From contig NZ_JALKAC010000005.1 of the NCBI RefSeq assembly GCF_024171645.1, positions 62,001-126,000 of the forward strand: 64,000 nt of DNA, in the 5' to 3' direction. The notes beneath the pieces are model-generated. The model was not told the origin of the DNA and made no database searches. It saw only the letters and a list, made by a program, of their open reading frames with translations. The stretch is from Flavobacterium sp. HSC-32F16. GTDB taxonomy: Bacteria > Bacteroidota > Bacteroidia > Flavobacteriales > Flavobacteriaceae. Within the stretch, counting starts at the first letter, position 1, and every line of letters starts with the position of its first letter. Shown here one piece after another: positions 26,942-34,578 of the stretch. The translations under genes and the position numbers were made by a program.

Positions 26942-27943
26942 ATGATATTAGTAACTGGCGGAACAGGTTTAGCAGGCTCACATTTATTGCTTCATTTAAT
27001 AGAAAATGGAGAAAATGTTCGGGCTGTTTACCGAAACGAAAGCAATATTCAAAAAGCAAAATCAGTTTTTGAATTGTATAAAAAAGCGGATTTATTTGAA
27101 AAAATAGAATGGATTGAAGCCGATATTTTAGATGTTCCTGCTTTAGAAATTGCTTTCGCAGATATTGACTACGTTTATCACTGCGCCGCTTTAATTTCAT
27201 TTGACCCAAAAGATGAAGAAGCACTTCGAAAAATCAATATCGAAGGTACGGCCAATATGGTTAATTTTTCGATTGCGAAAGAAGTTAAAAAATTCTGTTT
27301 TGTGAGTTCAATTGCCGCACTTGGAGATTTAGCTCCGCACGAAACCTACATTACAGAAGAAACCGACTGGAATCCTGAAAAACCACACAGCGATTACGCT
27401 ATTTCGAAATATGGTTCCGAAATGGAAGTCTGGCGCGCACATCAAGAAGGTTTAGATGTAATCATTATAAATCCGGGAGTTATTTTAGGACCAATTCCTA
27501 AAGAAAAAAACAAACAGCAGGGAAGCGCAGAGTTATACACAAAAGTGGCCAACGGACTTTCTTTTTACACATTGGGAAGCACTGGATTTATTGCCATTGA
27601 TGATGTTGTTGAAACCGCTTATCAATTAATGAAAAGCGACATTAAAAACGAACGTTTTACTTTAATTGCTGACAATATTGTTTTTAAAGATATTCTTGAC
27701 ACAATTGCAGATGCTTTACAAGTTAAGAAACCACACATTCATGCAAAACCATTTTTCATGAATTTGCTTTGGATGGCAGATGGTATTTTTTCGACTTTAT
27801 TTTTCCAAAAAAGAAGTCTTACACATGCAACTGCAAAAGCTTCTTATTCAAAAAACCTGTATTCAAATGAAAAAATAAAAACCGCTTTGGGAACGGTTTT
27901 TTTAGATGTGCATCAATATATAAAAGACATTTCGAAGTTATAG
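26942..27943 (+). CDS. NAD-dependent epimerase/dehydratase (extended SDR)
   Basis: A 333-residue Rossmann-fold protein. The N-terminal MILVTGGTGLAGSHLLLHL holds the GxxGxxG nucleotide loop; VYHCAALISFDP follows; the catalytic triad is SSIAALGD with Tyr/Lys of HSDYAISKYGSEME; and INPGVILGP is the typical fourth strand. These define an extended short-chain dehydrogenase, of the sugar epimerase or flavonol reductase-like group. Substrate unknown. The ATG at 26942 starts exactly at the Rossmann strand; the longer frame from 26843 runs through a repeat. It converges on the DUF4296 gene with only two bases between stops. Confidence 0.85.
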   Translation: MILVTGGTGLAGSHLLLHLIENGENVRAVYRNESNIQKAKSVFELYKKADLFEKIEWIEADILDVPALEIAFADIDYVYHCAALISFDPKDEEALRKINIEGTANMVNFSIAKEVKKFCFVSSIAALGDLAPHETYITEETDWNPEKPHSDYAISKYGSEMEVWRAHQEGLDVIIINPGVILGPIPKEKNKQQGSAELYTKVANGLSFYTLGSTGFIAIDDVVETAYQLMKSDIKNERFTLIADNIVFKDILDTIADALQVKKPHIHAKPFFMNLLWMADGIFSTLFFQKRSLTHATAKASYSKNLYSNEKIKTALGTVFLDVHQYIKDISKL

Positions 27944-27945
27944 AA

Positions 27946-28410
27946 TTATCTTCTTAATTTGCTTTTTGAATTTTTGATCGAATCGATGTTTATTTGTTTT
28001 GGTATTATCTTTTTGATTGAGTCTTTCGAAATTTCTTTCTTTTTCTTTTTGGCTTTTTTATCTTCAATTACAACAATCGAATCTGTTGCTCTTTGAACTT
28101 TGGCTAATCTCTTCCCTACCTCATCAAACATGTCTTTATAATTCTCATAATCTGCTGCATAATACATATTGTTTTGCGCAAACTGTAAACTATCCACTTT
28201 ATATTTTTTTAAAATAAATTTTGTTGGATTTGTTTCTGTAGAATCTATAAGCTGCGGATGCTGATATTTCATCGCTTCCAACAGAGACAAATCATACATA
28301 ATATCAATCATTTTATCTTTCTCAATAAGTTTTGCAGGCTGTTTTACAACTTCCTTTTTACAACTTACAGAAAGAAACAAAACTAATAGTATTACTAAAC
28401 AATTCTTCAT
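27946..28410 (-). CDS. DUF4296 lipoprotein
   Basis: A 154-residue lipoprotein with a lipobox ending VSC at residue 17. The conserved part (KDKMIDIMYDLSLLEAMKYQ, then FILKKYKVDSLQFAQNNMYY and a YKDMFDEVGKRL helix) is the DUF4296 domain, and the tail is Lys- and Ile-rich. Function unknown. It is the last gene of a tight operon after the GT2 enzyme and dihydroorotase (9-base gap). Confidence 0.85.
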   Translation of the reverse strand: MKNCLVILLVLFLSVSCKKEVVKQPAKLIEKDKMIDIMYDLSLLEAMKYQHPQLIDSTETNPTKFILKKYKVDSLQFAQNNMYYAADYENYKDMFDEVGKRLAKVQRATDSIVVIEDKKAKKKKKEISKDSIKKIIPKQINIDSIKNSKSKLRR

Positions 28411-28419
28411 TTTAGCTTT

Positions 28420-29760
28420 TTATCTGTCAAACAATAAACGTTTTCCGGCGCGGATATCTTTTACTTTAAAATTATTGTAAACCAGTTCTCCGTTTACAAA
28501 AGTATGCGTAATTCTCGATTTAAAAGTCGTGTTTTCAAATGGAGACCAGCCGCATTTGTATAGAATATTATCTGAATTTACCCTCCAAGGCAGACTCGGA
28601 TTTACAATAACCAAATCGGCAAAGTAACCTTCTTTAACAAAACCTCTTTTTTCGATTTTAAAAATCTTAGCCGGATTATGGCACATTTTCTCCACAATTT
28701 TCTCTACGCTGATTTTACCTTGGTGATGCGCCTCAAACATTGCCACAACTGCGTGCTGCACAAGCGGACCTCCAGAAGGTGCTTTTAAGTACGACTGTAA
28801 TTTTTCTTCTTTAGTATGCGGTGCATGATCTGTTGCAATAACATCGATACGTCCGTCATTTAAAGCTTTCCAAAGTTCAGCTCTGTCGTGTTCTGTTTTT
28901 ACAGCAGGATTCCATTTAATGAAATTTCCTTTTGTTTTGTAATCTTCATCAGTAAACCAAAGATGATGTACACAAACCTCAGCTGTAATTTTTTTATCTT
29001 CTAATGGAATTTTGTTCGTAAACAATTCCATTTCTTTTGCTGTAGAAAGGTGAAAAATATGCAAACGTGCTCCTGTTTTCTTTGCCAAAGCTACCGCTTT
29101 TGAAGACGAAAGATAACAAGCCTCGGCGCTTCTAATTAAATTATGCGCCGTTACCGGAACATCTTCACCATATTTTTCTTTGAATTCTGCTAAATTGTTC
29201 TGAATTGTAGTTTCATCTTCACAATGCACCGCAATTAACATTGGCGTGCTTGAAAAGATTCTCTCTAAAGTCGCTTCATTATCAACCAGCATATTTCCTG
29301 TTGAAGAACCTAAGAAAATCTTAATTCCGGCAACATTTTTTGGATTTGTTTTTAAAACTTCTTCCAGATTATCATTTGTTGCACCCATCATAAACGAATA
29401 ATTCGCAAATGATTTTTCGGCAGCAATTTGGTATTTATCTTCTAATATTTCCTGAGTAACTGCATTAGGAACCGTATTGGGCTGTTCGATGAAAGAAGTA
29501 ATACCTCCCGCAATTGCTGCTCTCGATTCAGATTCAATATCACCTTTATGCGTTAAACCCGGCTCTCTAAAATGCACCTGATCATCAATTGCTCCGGGCA
29601 TTAAAAAACTTCCTTCGGCATCTATAACAATACAATCCGAAGTTTTTAAACTGATACTGTCGGCCACTTCAACAATTAAATCATTTTCGATCAAAACATC
29701 TCCGTCAAAAATAGATCCCTCGTTTACAATTTTGGCGTTTTTTATTAAAATCCTATTCAT
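28420..29760 (-). CDS. pyrC: Dihydroorotase
   Basis: A 446-residue amidohydrolase for the third step of pyrimidine synthesis. The metal-binding signature at residues about 58-66 reads DDQVHFREPG, so the usual first His of the HxH pair is Gln. The other ligands look present: a candidate bridging Lys in GIKIFLGSSTGNM, His in IAVHCEDE and LHIFHLSTAKE, and Asp in VIATDHAPHTKEEK. From memory, other Bacteroidota dihydroorotases also have DDQVHF, so the protein is probably active. It sits second in an operon with a GT2 synthase (8-base gap) and DUF4296. Confidence 0.9.
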   Translation of the reverse strand: MNRILIKNAKIVNEGSIFDGDVLIENDLIVEVADSISLKTSDCIVIDAEGSFLMPGAIDDQVHFREPGLTHKGDIESESRAAIAGGITSFIEQPNTVPNAVTQEILEDKYQIAAEKSFANYSFMMGATNDNLEEVLKTNPKNVAGIKIFLGSSTGNMLVDNEATLERIFSSTPMLIAVHCEDETTIQNNLAEFKEKYGEDVPVTAHNLIRSAEACYLSSSKAVALAKKTGARLHIFHLSTAKEMELFTNKIPLEDKKITAEVCVHHLWFTDEDYKTKGNFIKWNPAVKTEHDRAELWKALNDGRIDVIATDHAPHTKEEKLQSYLKAPSGGPLVQHAVVAMFEAHHQGKISVEKIVEKMCHNPAKIFKIEKRGFVKEGYFADLVIVNPSLPWRVNSDNILYKCGWSPFENTTFKSRITHTFVNGELVYNNFKVKDIRAGKRLLFDR

Positions 29761-29768
29761 GTTCTATC

Positions 29769-30494
29769 TTATAATGTATTGACTAATTTTTTTAATCGCA
29801 GAGAAATTACTCCCAGAATTGCTTCTTTTATAATGGCATTACTCATTTTTGAAACGCCTTTTGTTCTGTCTGTAAAAATAATCGGGACTTCTTTTATTTC
29901 GAATTTAGAACAATAAGTCCTGTACTTCATTTCGATTTGAAACGCATATCCAACAAACTTTATTTTATTCAGATTTATTTTCTCTAAAACTTCTCTTTTA
30001 TAACAAACAAAACCTGCTGTTGCATCGTGAATTTTCATTCCGGTAATAAATTTTACATATACCGATGCAAAATATGACATTAATACCCGGCTTAAAGGCC
30101 AGTTCACCACATTTACACCTGTAACATAACGTGAACCAATGGCTAAATCGGCTCCTCCAAAATGACAGGCATCATATAACTTTTCAAGATCATTTGGGTT
30201 GTGTGAAAAGTCGGCATCCATCTCAAAAATAAAATCATAATTGTGTTGTAATGCCCATTTAAAACCATGAACATATGCGGTTCCCAAACCCGCTTTTTTA
30301 GCTCTTTTTTCAAGAAACAATCTTTCAGGATATTCTTCCTGCAAAGCGATAACTTTATCAGCCGTATGATCTGGGGAATTATCATCTATTATTAAAAGAT
30401 GAAAAGGTTTATGCTGCGAAAGAACGGCTCTTATTATACTTTCTACGTTCTCTATTTCGTTATAAGTGGGAATTATGACAATACTATCATTCAT
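29769..30494 (-). CDS. Polyprenol monophosphomannose synthase-like GT2 glycosyltransferase
   Basis: A 241-residue cytoplasmic glycosyltransferase of family 2. The start IVIIPTYNEIENVESIIRAV, then LIIDDNSPDHTADKV, AKKAGLGTAYVHGF and FEMDADFSHNPNDLE (the DxD metal site) and GSRYVTGVNVVNWPLSR are those of dolichyl/polyprenyl-phosphate mannose synthases. It lacks the C-terminal membrane domain of some members. It would make a lipid-linked mannose used for glycan or protein glycosylation outside the cytoplasm. First gene of the operon with pyrC and DUF4296. Confidence 0.88.
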   Translation of the reverse strand: MNDSIVIIPTYNEIENVESIIRAVLSQHKPFHLLIIDDNSPDHTADKVIALQEEYPERLFLEKRAKKAGLGTAYVHGFKWALQHNYDFIFEMDADFSHNPNDLEKLYDACHFGGADLAIGSRYVTGVNVVNWPLSRVLMSYFASVYVKFITGMKIHDATAGFVCYKREVLEKINLNKIKFVGYAFQIEMKYRTYCSKFEIKEVPIIFTDRTKGVSKMSNAIIKEAILGVISLRLKKLVNTL

Positions 30495-30516
30495 TTTTTT
30501 CTCGGTAATTTCACCG

Positions 30517-30524
30517 CAAAAGTA
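30517..30524 (-). promoter_or_regulatory. -7 box of the GT2-pyrC-DUF4296 operon
   Basis: Minus-strand TACTTTTG matches TAnnTTTG, 23 bases before the start codon. Confidence 0.5.
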
Positions 30525-30586
30525 AACTTTTTATAGCATTCGGTTCATAATAAATACATAATAAAAGTATTGATACAAAAAATTAC

Positions 30587-30594
30587 TAATTTTG
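30587..30594 (+). promoter_or_regulatory. -7 box of the DUF4271 gene
   Basis: TAATTTTG matches TAnnTTTG; the start codon follows after only 7 bases, so the message is nearly leaderless. Confidence 0.5.
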
Positions 30595-30601
30595 TGACGC
30601 T

Positions 30602-31270
30602 ATGATTGAACACCTTCATCCACGAATTATCGAAAACAAAGACTGGGCAACGGCTTTATTTGTCCTTACCTTTGCCGTTGTTGCAATGACAAAATCTGCT
30701 TATGAAACTCGTTTTACCGAATTCAGCAAGCTTATTTTTTCAGATAAATATGCAAAAATCTATCGCGATAACAGCCACATGAAAAGCAGTTTTACAGTTG
30801 GCTTATTTTTCGTTCAGGTTATTTCGTTTGCTTTCTTCATTCAGCTTACGATGAACACTTTTGGAAATGCCTCAAAAACCGACTGGGTTTTGTTTATTCA
30901 AATTGCCACTTTCCTGCTTTATTTTATTCTGGCAAAATACTTAGTTGAGAAAATTGTTGCGGCTTCATTCAACATTGACGACTTTGTAGAGCTTTTTAAT
31001 TTGCAAAAAGTTACTTACAGAACTTATATTGGCGTTTTAATCCTTCCAATTAACGCTATTTTGTTTTATTATGACAATATTCCAACGATTGTACCGCTTG
31101 CTATCATTGGTATCTCACTGTGTATCAGTCTGTATTCGTATTTTATTTCAATTAAAACATATCAAAACGTAATAATCGGCAAGTTATTTTATTTTATTTT
31201 ATATCTTTGCGCTCTTGAAATAGCGCCTTATTATTTTCTATATTATTGGATTACAAAAGGGAGTGCTTAG
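30602..31270 (+). CDS. DUF4271 membrane protein
   Basis: A 222-residue membrane protein with about six hydrophobic spans. The start with HPRIIENKDWATALFVLTF and the later YLVEKIVAASFNIDDF and SYFISIKTYQNVIIGK are DUF4271 features. The function is unknown, but in this phylum the family is commonly followed by hemD, as here (14-base gap to the hemD start). Confidence 0.85.
   Translation: MIEHLHPRIIENKDWATALFVLTFAVVAMTKSAYETRFTEFSKLIFSDKYAKIYRDNSHMKSSFTVGLFFVQVISFAFFIQLTMNTFGNASKTDWVLFIQIATFLLYFILAKYLVEKIVAASFNIDDFVELFNLQKVTYRTYIGVLILPINAILFYYDNIPTIVPLAIIGISLCISLYSYFISIKTYQNVIIGKLFYFILYLCALEIAPYYFLYYWITKGSA
31202..31209 (+). promoter_or_regulatory. Possible internal promoter for hemD
   Basis: TATCTTTG, a full -7 match, lies inside the DUF4271 coding sequence 75 bases before the hemD start. 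Confidence 0.35.
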
Positions 31271-31284
31271 AAAATGTTTATAAT

Positions 31285-32034
31285 ATGAAAGTGAAAACAA
31301 TTTTGGTGTCACAGCCTGAACCTAAAGTGGAGAATTCTCCTTACTTTGAGCTCCAACAAAAACACAAAATAAAAATTGATTTCAGACCATTTATTCATGT
31401 GGAAGGGGTTAGCGCAAAAGAGATTCGATTACAAAAAATCGATCTTAATCATTACACTGCGATCATTTTAACAAGTCGAAATGCTGTAGATCATTTTTTT
31501 AGAGTGGCTGATGAAATGCGTTATAAAGTTCCTGAAGGATTGAAATATTTTTGTCAATCTGAAGCTGTAGCATTTTATCTTCAAAAGTATGTTGTTTACA
31601 GAAAACGTAAAATTTACGTTGGGGCAAAAGATTTTGCAGATTTATCTCCTCTTATTAAAAAGTACAAAGACGAGAAGTTTTTACTTCCTGCATCTGACCA
31701 ATTAAATGCTGATGCACCTGTCACATTAAACGGCTTAAAAGTTGATTGGGCACAAGCCATTTTTTACAGAACTGTAATGAGTGACTTATCTGATCTTGCT
31801 GATGTTTATTATGATGTTTTAGCGTTTTTTAGTCCAACTGGAATTAAATCTTTATTTAAAAACTTCCCGGATTTCCAACAAAACAACACCAGAATTGCTG
31901 TATTTGGAAGCACAACTCAAAAAGAAGCTTTAGATCACGGTTTAAGAATTGATATTCTTGCTCCAACTCCTGAAACTCCTTCTATGACAATGGCTTTAGA
32001 AAAATATATTGCAGAAGCAAACAAAGGAAAATAA
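31285..32034 (+). CDS. hemD: Uroporphyrinogen-III synthase
   Basis: A 249-residue protein of the HemD fold, which closes hydroxymethylbilane to uroporphyrinogen III in haem synthesis. Two similar lobes are visible: VKTILVSQPEPKVENSPYF and ALNHYTAIILTSRNAVDHFF-like sequence (NHYTAIILTSRNAVDHFF) in the first, and VLAFFSPTGIKSLF and RIAVFGSTTQKEALDHGL in the second. The ATG at 31285 fits the family start; the frame extends upstream into the DUF4271 gene. Sequence conservation in HemD is low, so the fold and context carry the call. Confidence 0.85.
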   Translation: MKVKTILVSQPEPKVENSPYFELQQKHKIKIDFRPFIHVEGVSAKEIRLQKIDLNHYTAIILTSRNAVDHFFRVADEMRYKVPEGLKYFCQSEAVAFYLQKYVVYRKRKIYVGAKDFADLSPLIKKYKDEKFLLPASDQLNADAPVTLNGLKVDWAQAIFYRTVMSDLSDLADVYYDVLAFFSPTGIKSLFKNFPDFQQNNTRIAVFGSTTQKEALDHGLRIDILAPTPETPSMTMALEKYIAEANKGK

Positions 32035-32055
32035 CCTTAAAAAATATACAATTTT

Positions 32056-32098
32056 AAAAATCCAAATTCCAACTAATCATTGGGATTTGGATTTTTTG
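32056..32098 (+). terminator. Terminator after hemD
   Basis: AAAATCCAAATTCC and GGGATTTGGATTTTT arms with a T run. Related CCAAATTCC hairpins are at 39513-39557 and 51791-51835. Confidence 0.75.
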
Positions 32099-32236
32099 TT
32101 TTCAATCAATTCTTTATCTCCTTGCGTTTAACATGATTGAAACCACGGGTTATATTTTTAGAATTGGGACTCGACCGACAGCGAATAAACGAAAAAATTT
32201 AAAAAATTGAAATTTCATTATTAAAAGCCTTTTAAC

Positions 32237-32244
32237 TACATTTG
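32237..32244 (+). promoter_or_regulatory. -7 box of the Lrp-type gene
   Basis: TACATTTG matches TAnnTTTG, 49 bases upstream of the ATG. Confidence 0.45.
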
Positions 32245-32293
32245 ATTTCTATTCCAAACCCAAATCACTAGAAATAGTTTCAAATTTTAAGTT

Positions 32294-32764
32294 ATGAAAA
32301 TTAATTCCCTATTAATTGAAATCGACGGTATCGACAAAGAAATCCTTCGCTATTTAATGGACGATGCCCGAAAACCTATTTTACAAATCGCTAATAAAAT
32401 TGGCATTTCGGGAGCTGCAATTCATCAGCGATTAAAAAAGCTCGAACAGTCCGGTGTAATTTCAGGATCTAAGTTTACTGTAAATCCAAAAGTTTTGGGT
32501 TATAATACTATGGCGTTTGTGGGAGTTTATCTTGACAAAGCTTCCCGAAATTCTGAAGCCGTAAAAGATCTAAAAAAAATACCTGAAGTTCTGGAATGCC
32601 ATTATACAACCGGAAATTGGTCGGTTTTGATAAAAATTATCTGTCGCGATAACGAACATTTAATGCAGCTTCTAAATACAAAAATTCAGGCCATTGAAGG
32701 AGTTTCAAGAACTGAAACTTTTATCTCCCTGGATCAGCAGATTGACAGGCAGATTCAATTGTAA
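32294..32764 (+). CDS. Lrp/AsnC family transcriptional regulator
   Basis: A 156-residue regulator. The N-terminal helix-turn-helix is IDKEILRYLMDDARKPILQI and ANKIGISGAAIHQRLKKLEQ; the C-terminal RAM/ACT-like ligand domain has FVGVYLDKASRNSEAVKDLK and VLECHYTTGNWSVLIKII, with the conserved ILCHYTTG-type turn. Such proteins sense an amino acid and form octamers. The effector and targets cannot be read; no amino-acid gene is next to it except the distant aspartate kinase. Confidence 0.88.
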   Translation: MKINSLLIEIDGIDKEILRYLMDDARKPILQIANKIGISGAAIHQRLKKLEQSGVISGSKFTVNPKVLGYNTMAFVGVYLDKASRNSEAVKDLKKIPEVLECHYTTGNWSVLIKIICRDNEHLMQLLNTKIQAIEGVSRTETFISLDQQIDRQIQL

Positions 32765-32809
32765 AATTAGAGAATGAGGCAATATGATACTTAAATAATC
32801 CGACCTGAA

Positions 32810-33088
32810 ATGACAAACATTCGACCTGAAATTAAAACACTGCTATTTTTTGCAGCTTATTTTATAGCTTTTATCCTTATAAAGACATTTCAGCCACATG
32901 GCAGTCCACACGCACCCAACATAAGTGACATTTTTTTCTTATTGTCAATTCCGGCAAGTATAATCTACAGCCTATTTCTTCTTTACAAATTTTTCAAATC
33001 TGGCAATAGAAATTATGTAAATGCCATATTTGTAGTTACCGCATTATGGGTTATATTTTATAATTTATTAAAATACGTAATCTATTAA
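32810..33088 (+). CDS. Small hypothetical membrane protein
   Basis: A 92-residue protein with three predicted membrane helices (residues about 9-25, 38-60 and 70-88) and a short polar loop with HGSPHAP between the first two. I do not recognise the family. It starts 45 bases after the Lrp-type gene on the same strand and may share its transcript. A bidirectional terminator follows. Confidence 0.6.
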   Translation: MTNIRPEIKTLLFFAAYFIAFILIKTFQPHGSPHAPNISDIFFLLSIPASIIYSLFLLYKFFKSGNRNYVNAIFVVTALWVIFYNLLKYVIY

Positions 33089-33094
33089 ATAACA

Positions 33095-33126
33095 AAACCC
33101 GACAGATTTAAAAACCTGTCGGGTTT
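33095..33126. terminator. Bidirectional terminator, copy 2 of a dispersed palindrome
   Basis: AAACCCGACAG and CTGTCGGGTTT arms as at 1230-1262 and 62145-62177, again between convergent genes. Confidence 0.8.
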
Positions 33127-33158
33127 GCTATACATTATCTAATTGACTAATTATCTAA

Positions 33159-33842
33159 TTAATTTCTTCTGTTTGAATAAATCGAGATATAGTACAACAA
33201 CGTAGCGATAGACCCTAAAGCCGCAACAACATACGTTCTTGCTGCCCATTTTAAGGCATCTTTTGCTCCGGCTTGTTCTTCTTGCGTCAACATATGTTTA
33301 TTTTCAAGCCAGGCCAATGCTCTGTTACTTGCATCGTATTCTACAGGTAAAGTAATAATTGAAAACAATGTTGTTACCGCAAAAATTATAATTCCCACTA
33401 AAAGCAATTGCGGAAAAGTTCTAATCATCAAAATTCCGGCTAACAAAATCCACTGCATAAAGTTAGAAGCTACACTAACAATTGGCACTAGTTTAGAACG
33501 CATTGTTAACCATTCGTAACCAATAGCGTACTGCACTGCATGACCACATTCGTGTGCTGCAACAGCCGCTGCCGCTGCATTACGATGATTGTAAACTGCT
33601 TCACTTAAATTCACCGTTTTATCTGACGGATTGTAATGATCGGTTAACTGACCCGGAGTCGAAATAACACGAACATCTCTAATTCCGTTATCAGCAAGCA
33701 TTTTTTCAGCGATTTCTGCACCACTCATTCCGTTTCGTAATTGCAGTTTAGAATATAATTCGAATTTACTTTTAAGTTTTGAACTCACCATCCAGCTAAA
33801 CAACATAATAGCTCCGGCAAGTATTAAATATCCACTTCCCAT
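33159..33842 (-). CDS. Membrane zinc metallopeptidase (Zn_peptidase_2 / YugP-like)
   Basis: A 227-residue membrane protein. An N-terminal helix (residues 4-20) is followed by the zinc site AAAAVAAHECGHAVQYAIG (an HExxH motif, His97-Glu-Cys-Gly-His101) and three further membrane spans. The region before it with VRVISTPGQLTDHYNPSDKT is conserved in the family. It would be a membrane-bound protease; substrates are not known. Single gene. Confidence 0.88.
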   Translation of the reverse strand: MGSGYLILAGAIMLFSWMVSSKLKSKFELYSKLQLRNGMSGAEIAEKMLADNGIRDVRVISTPGQLTDHYNPSDKTVNLSEAVYNHRNAAAAAVAAHECGHAVQYAIGYEWLTMRSKLVPIVSVASNFMQWILLAGILMIRTFPQLLLVGIIIFAVTTLFSIITLPVEYDASNRALAWLENKHMLTQEEQAGAKDALKWAARTYVVAALGSIATLLYYISIYSNRRN

Positions 33843-33942
33843 ATTTTTACTTTTTTTGATTGAAATTTAAAGTTACGAAAGAAACAGCAATTTCTGAACC
33901 AAAATCAAAAAATGTCATTTTGACATTTTATAAGACAAAATT

Positions 33943-34578
33943 TCAATCTAAAAGGTTATTTTTTAAAAGCAGTGTAATCAATTCTGCAACATTTTTGGTT
34001 TTATACTTTTGAAGAATATTTCGTCTGTGTGTTTGAACCGTTAAAAAGCTTAAAAAAAGCTCATCGGCAATTTCCTGAGTTTGTTTTCCTTTTGAAAGTA
34101 AAAGCGCAATATCTTTTTCCCTTCTGCTTAAACTAGGAATAGTATCCAAATCTTCAGATAAAGGCTGGCTTACAATTGTTTTTACTTCATCACTAAAAAC
34201 AATTTCGCCTTCAATTGCTTTATTAATACAGTTTTTAAATTCTTCAAACGAAGCGCTTTTTAAAATATAACCATTCCCTCCATTTTGAATAAACTGCATC
34301 ACCAGGCTTCTTTCAGACTGACTGCTCATCCCGATAACTATCACCTGAGGAAATTTTTGTTTAATGGCTTTACACAAATCAATACCGGTAACTACGGGCA
34401 GAAAAATATCCATTAAAACCAGATCGACTTCGTTGTTTTCGATATAATCGAGAAGTAAAGCTCCAGATTGCATTTTCTCAACAATTTCAATATTATCAAG
34501 ATCTGACAACAGACCAGAAATTCCAGAAATCACAATTGGATGATCATCGACCACAACCATTTTATATTTTTTACTCAT
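33943..34578 (-). CDS. NarL/FixJ-type response regulator
   Basis: A 211-residue regulator. The receiver has VVVDDHPIV with Asp57 in LVLMDIFLPV as phosphorylation site, GMSSQSERS and ILKSASFEEF; the LuxR-type helix-turn-helix is LSRREKDIALLLSKGKQTQE followed by LFLSFLTVQTHRRNILQKY. Its start overlaps the end of the histidine kinase gene by 8 bases, so the two are one operon and partners. A palindromic site at 36651-36690 beyond the kinase gene is a candidate target. Confidence 0.9.
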   Translation of the reverse strand: MSKKYKMVVVDDHPIVISGISGLLSDLDNIEIVEKMQSGALLLDYIENNEVDLVLMDIFLPVVTGIDLCKAIKQKFPQVIVIGMSSQSERSLVMQFIQNGGNGYILKSASFEEFKNCINKAIEGEIVFSDEVKTIVSQPLSEDLDTIPSLSRREKDIALLLSKGKQTQEIADELFLSFLTVQTHRRNILQKYKTKNVAELITLLLKNNLLD

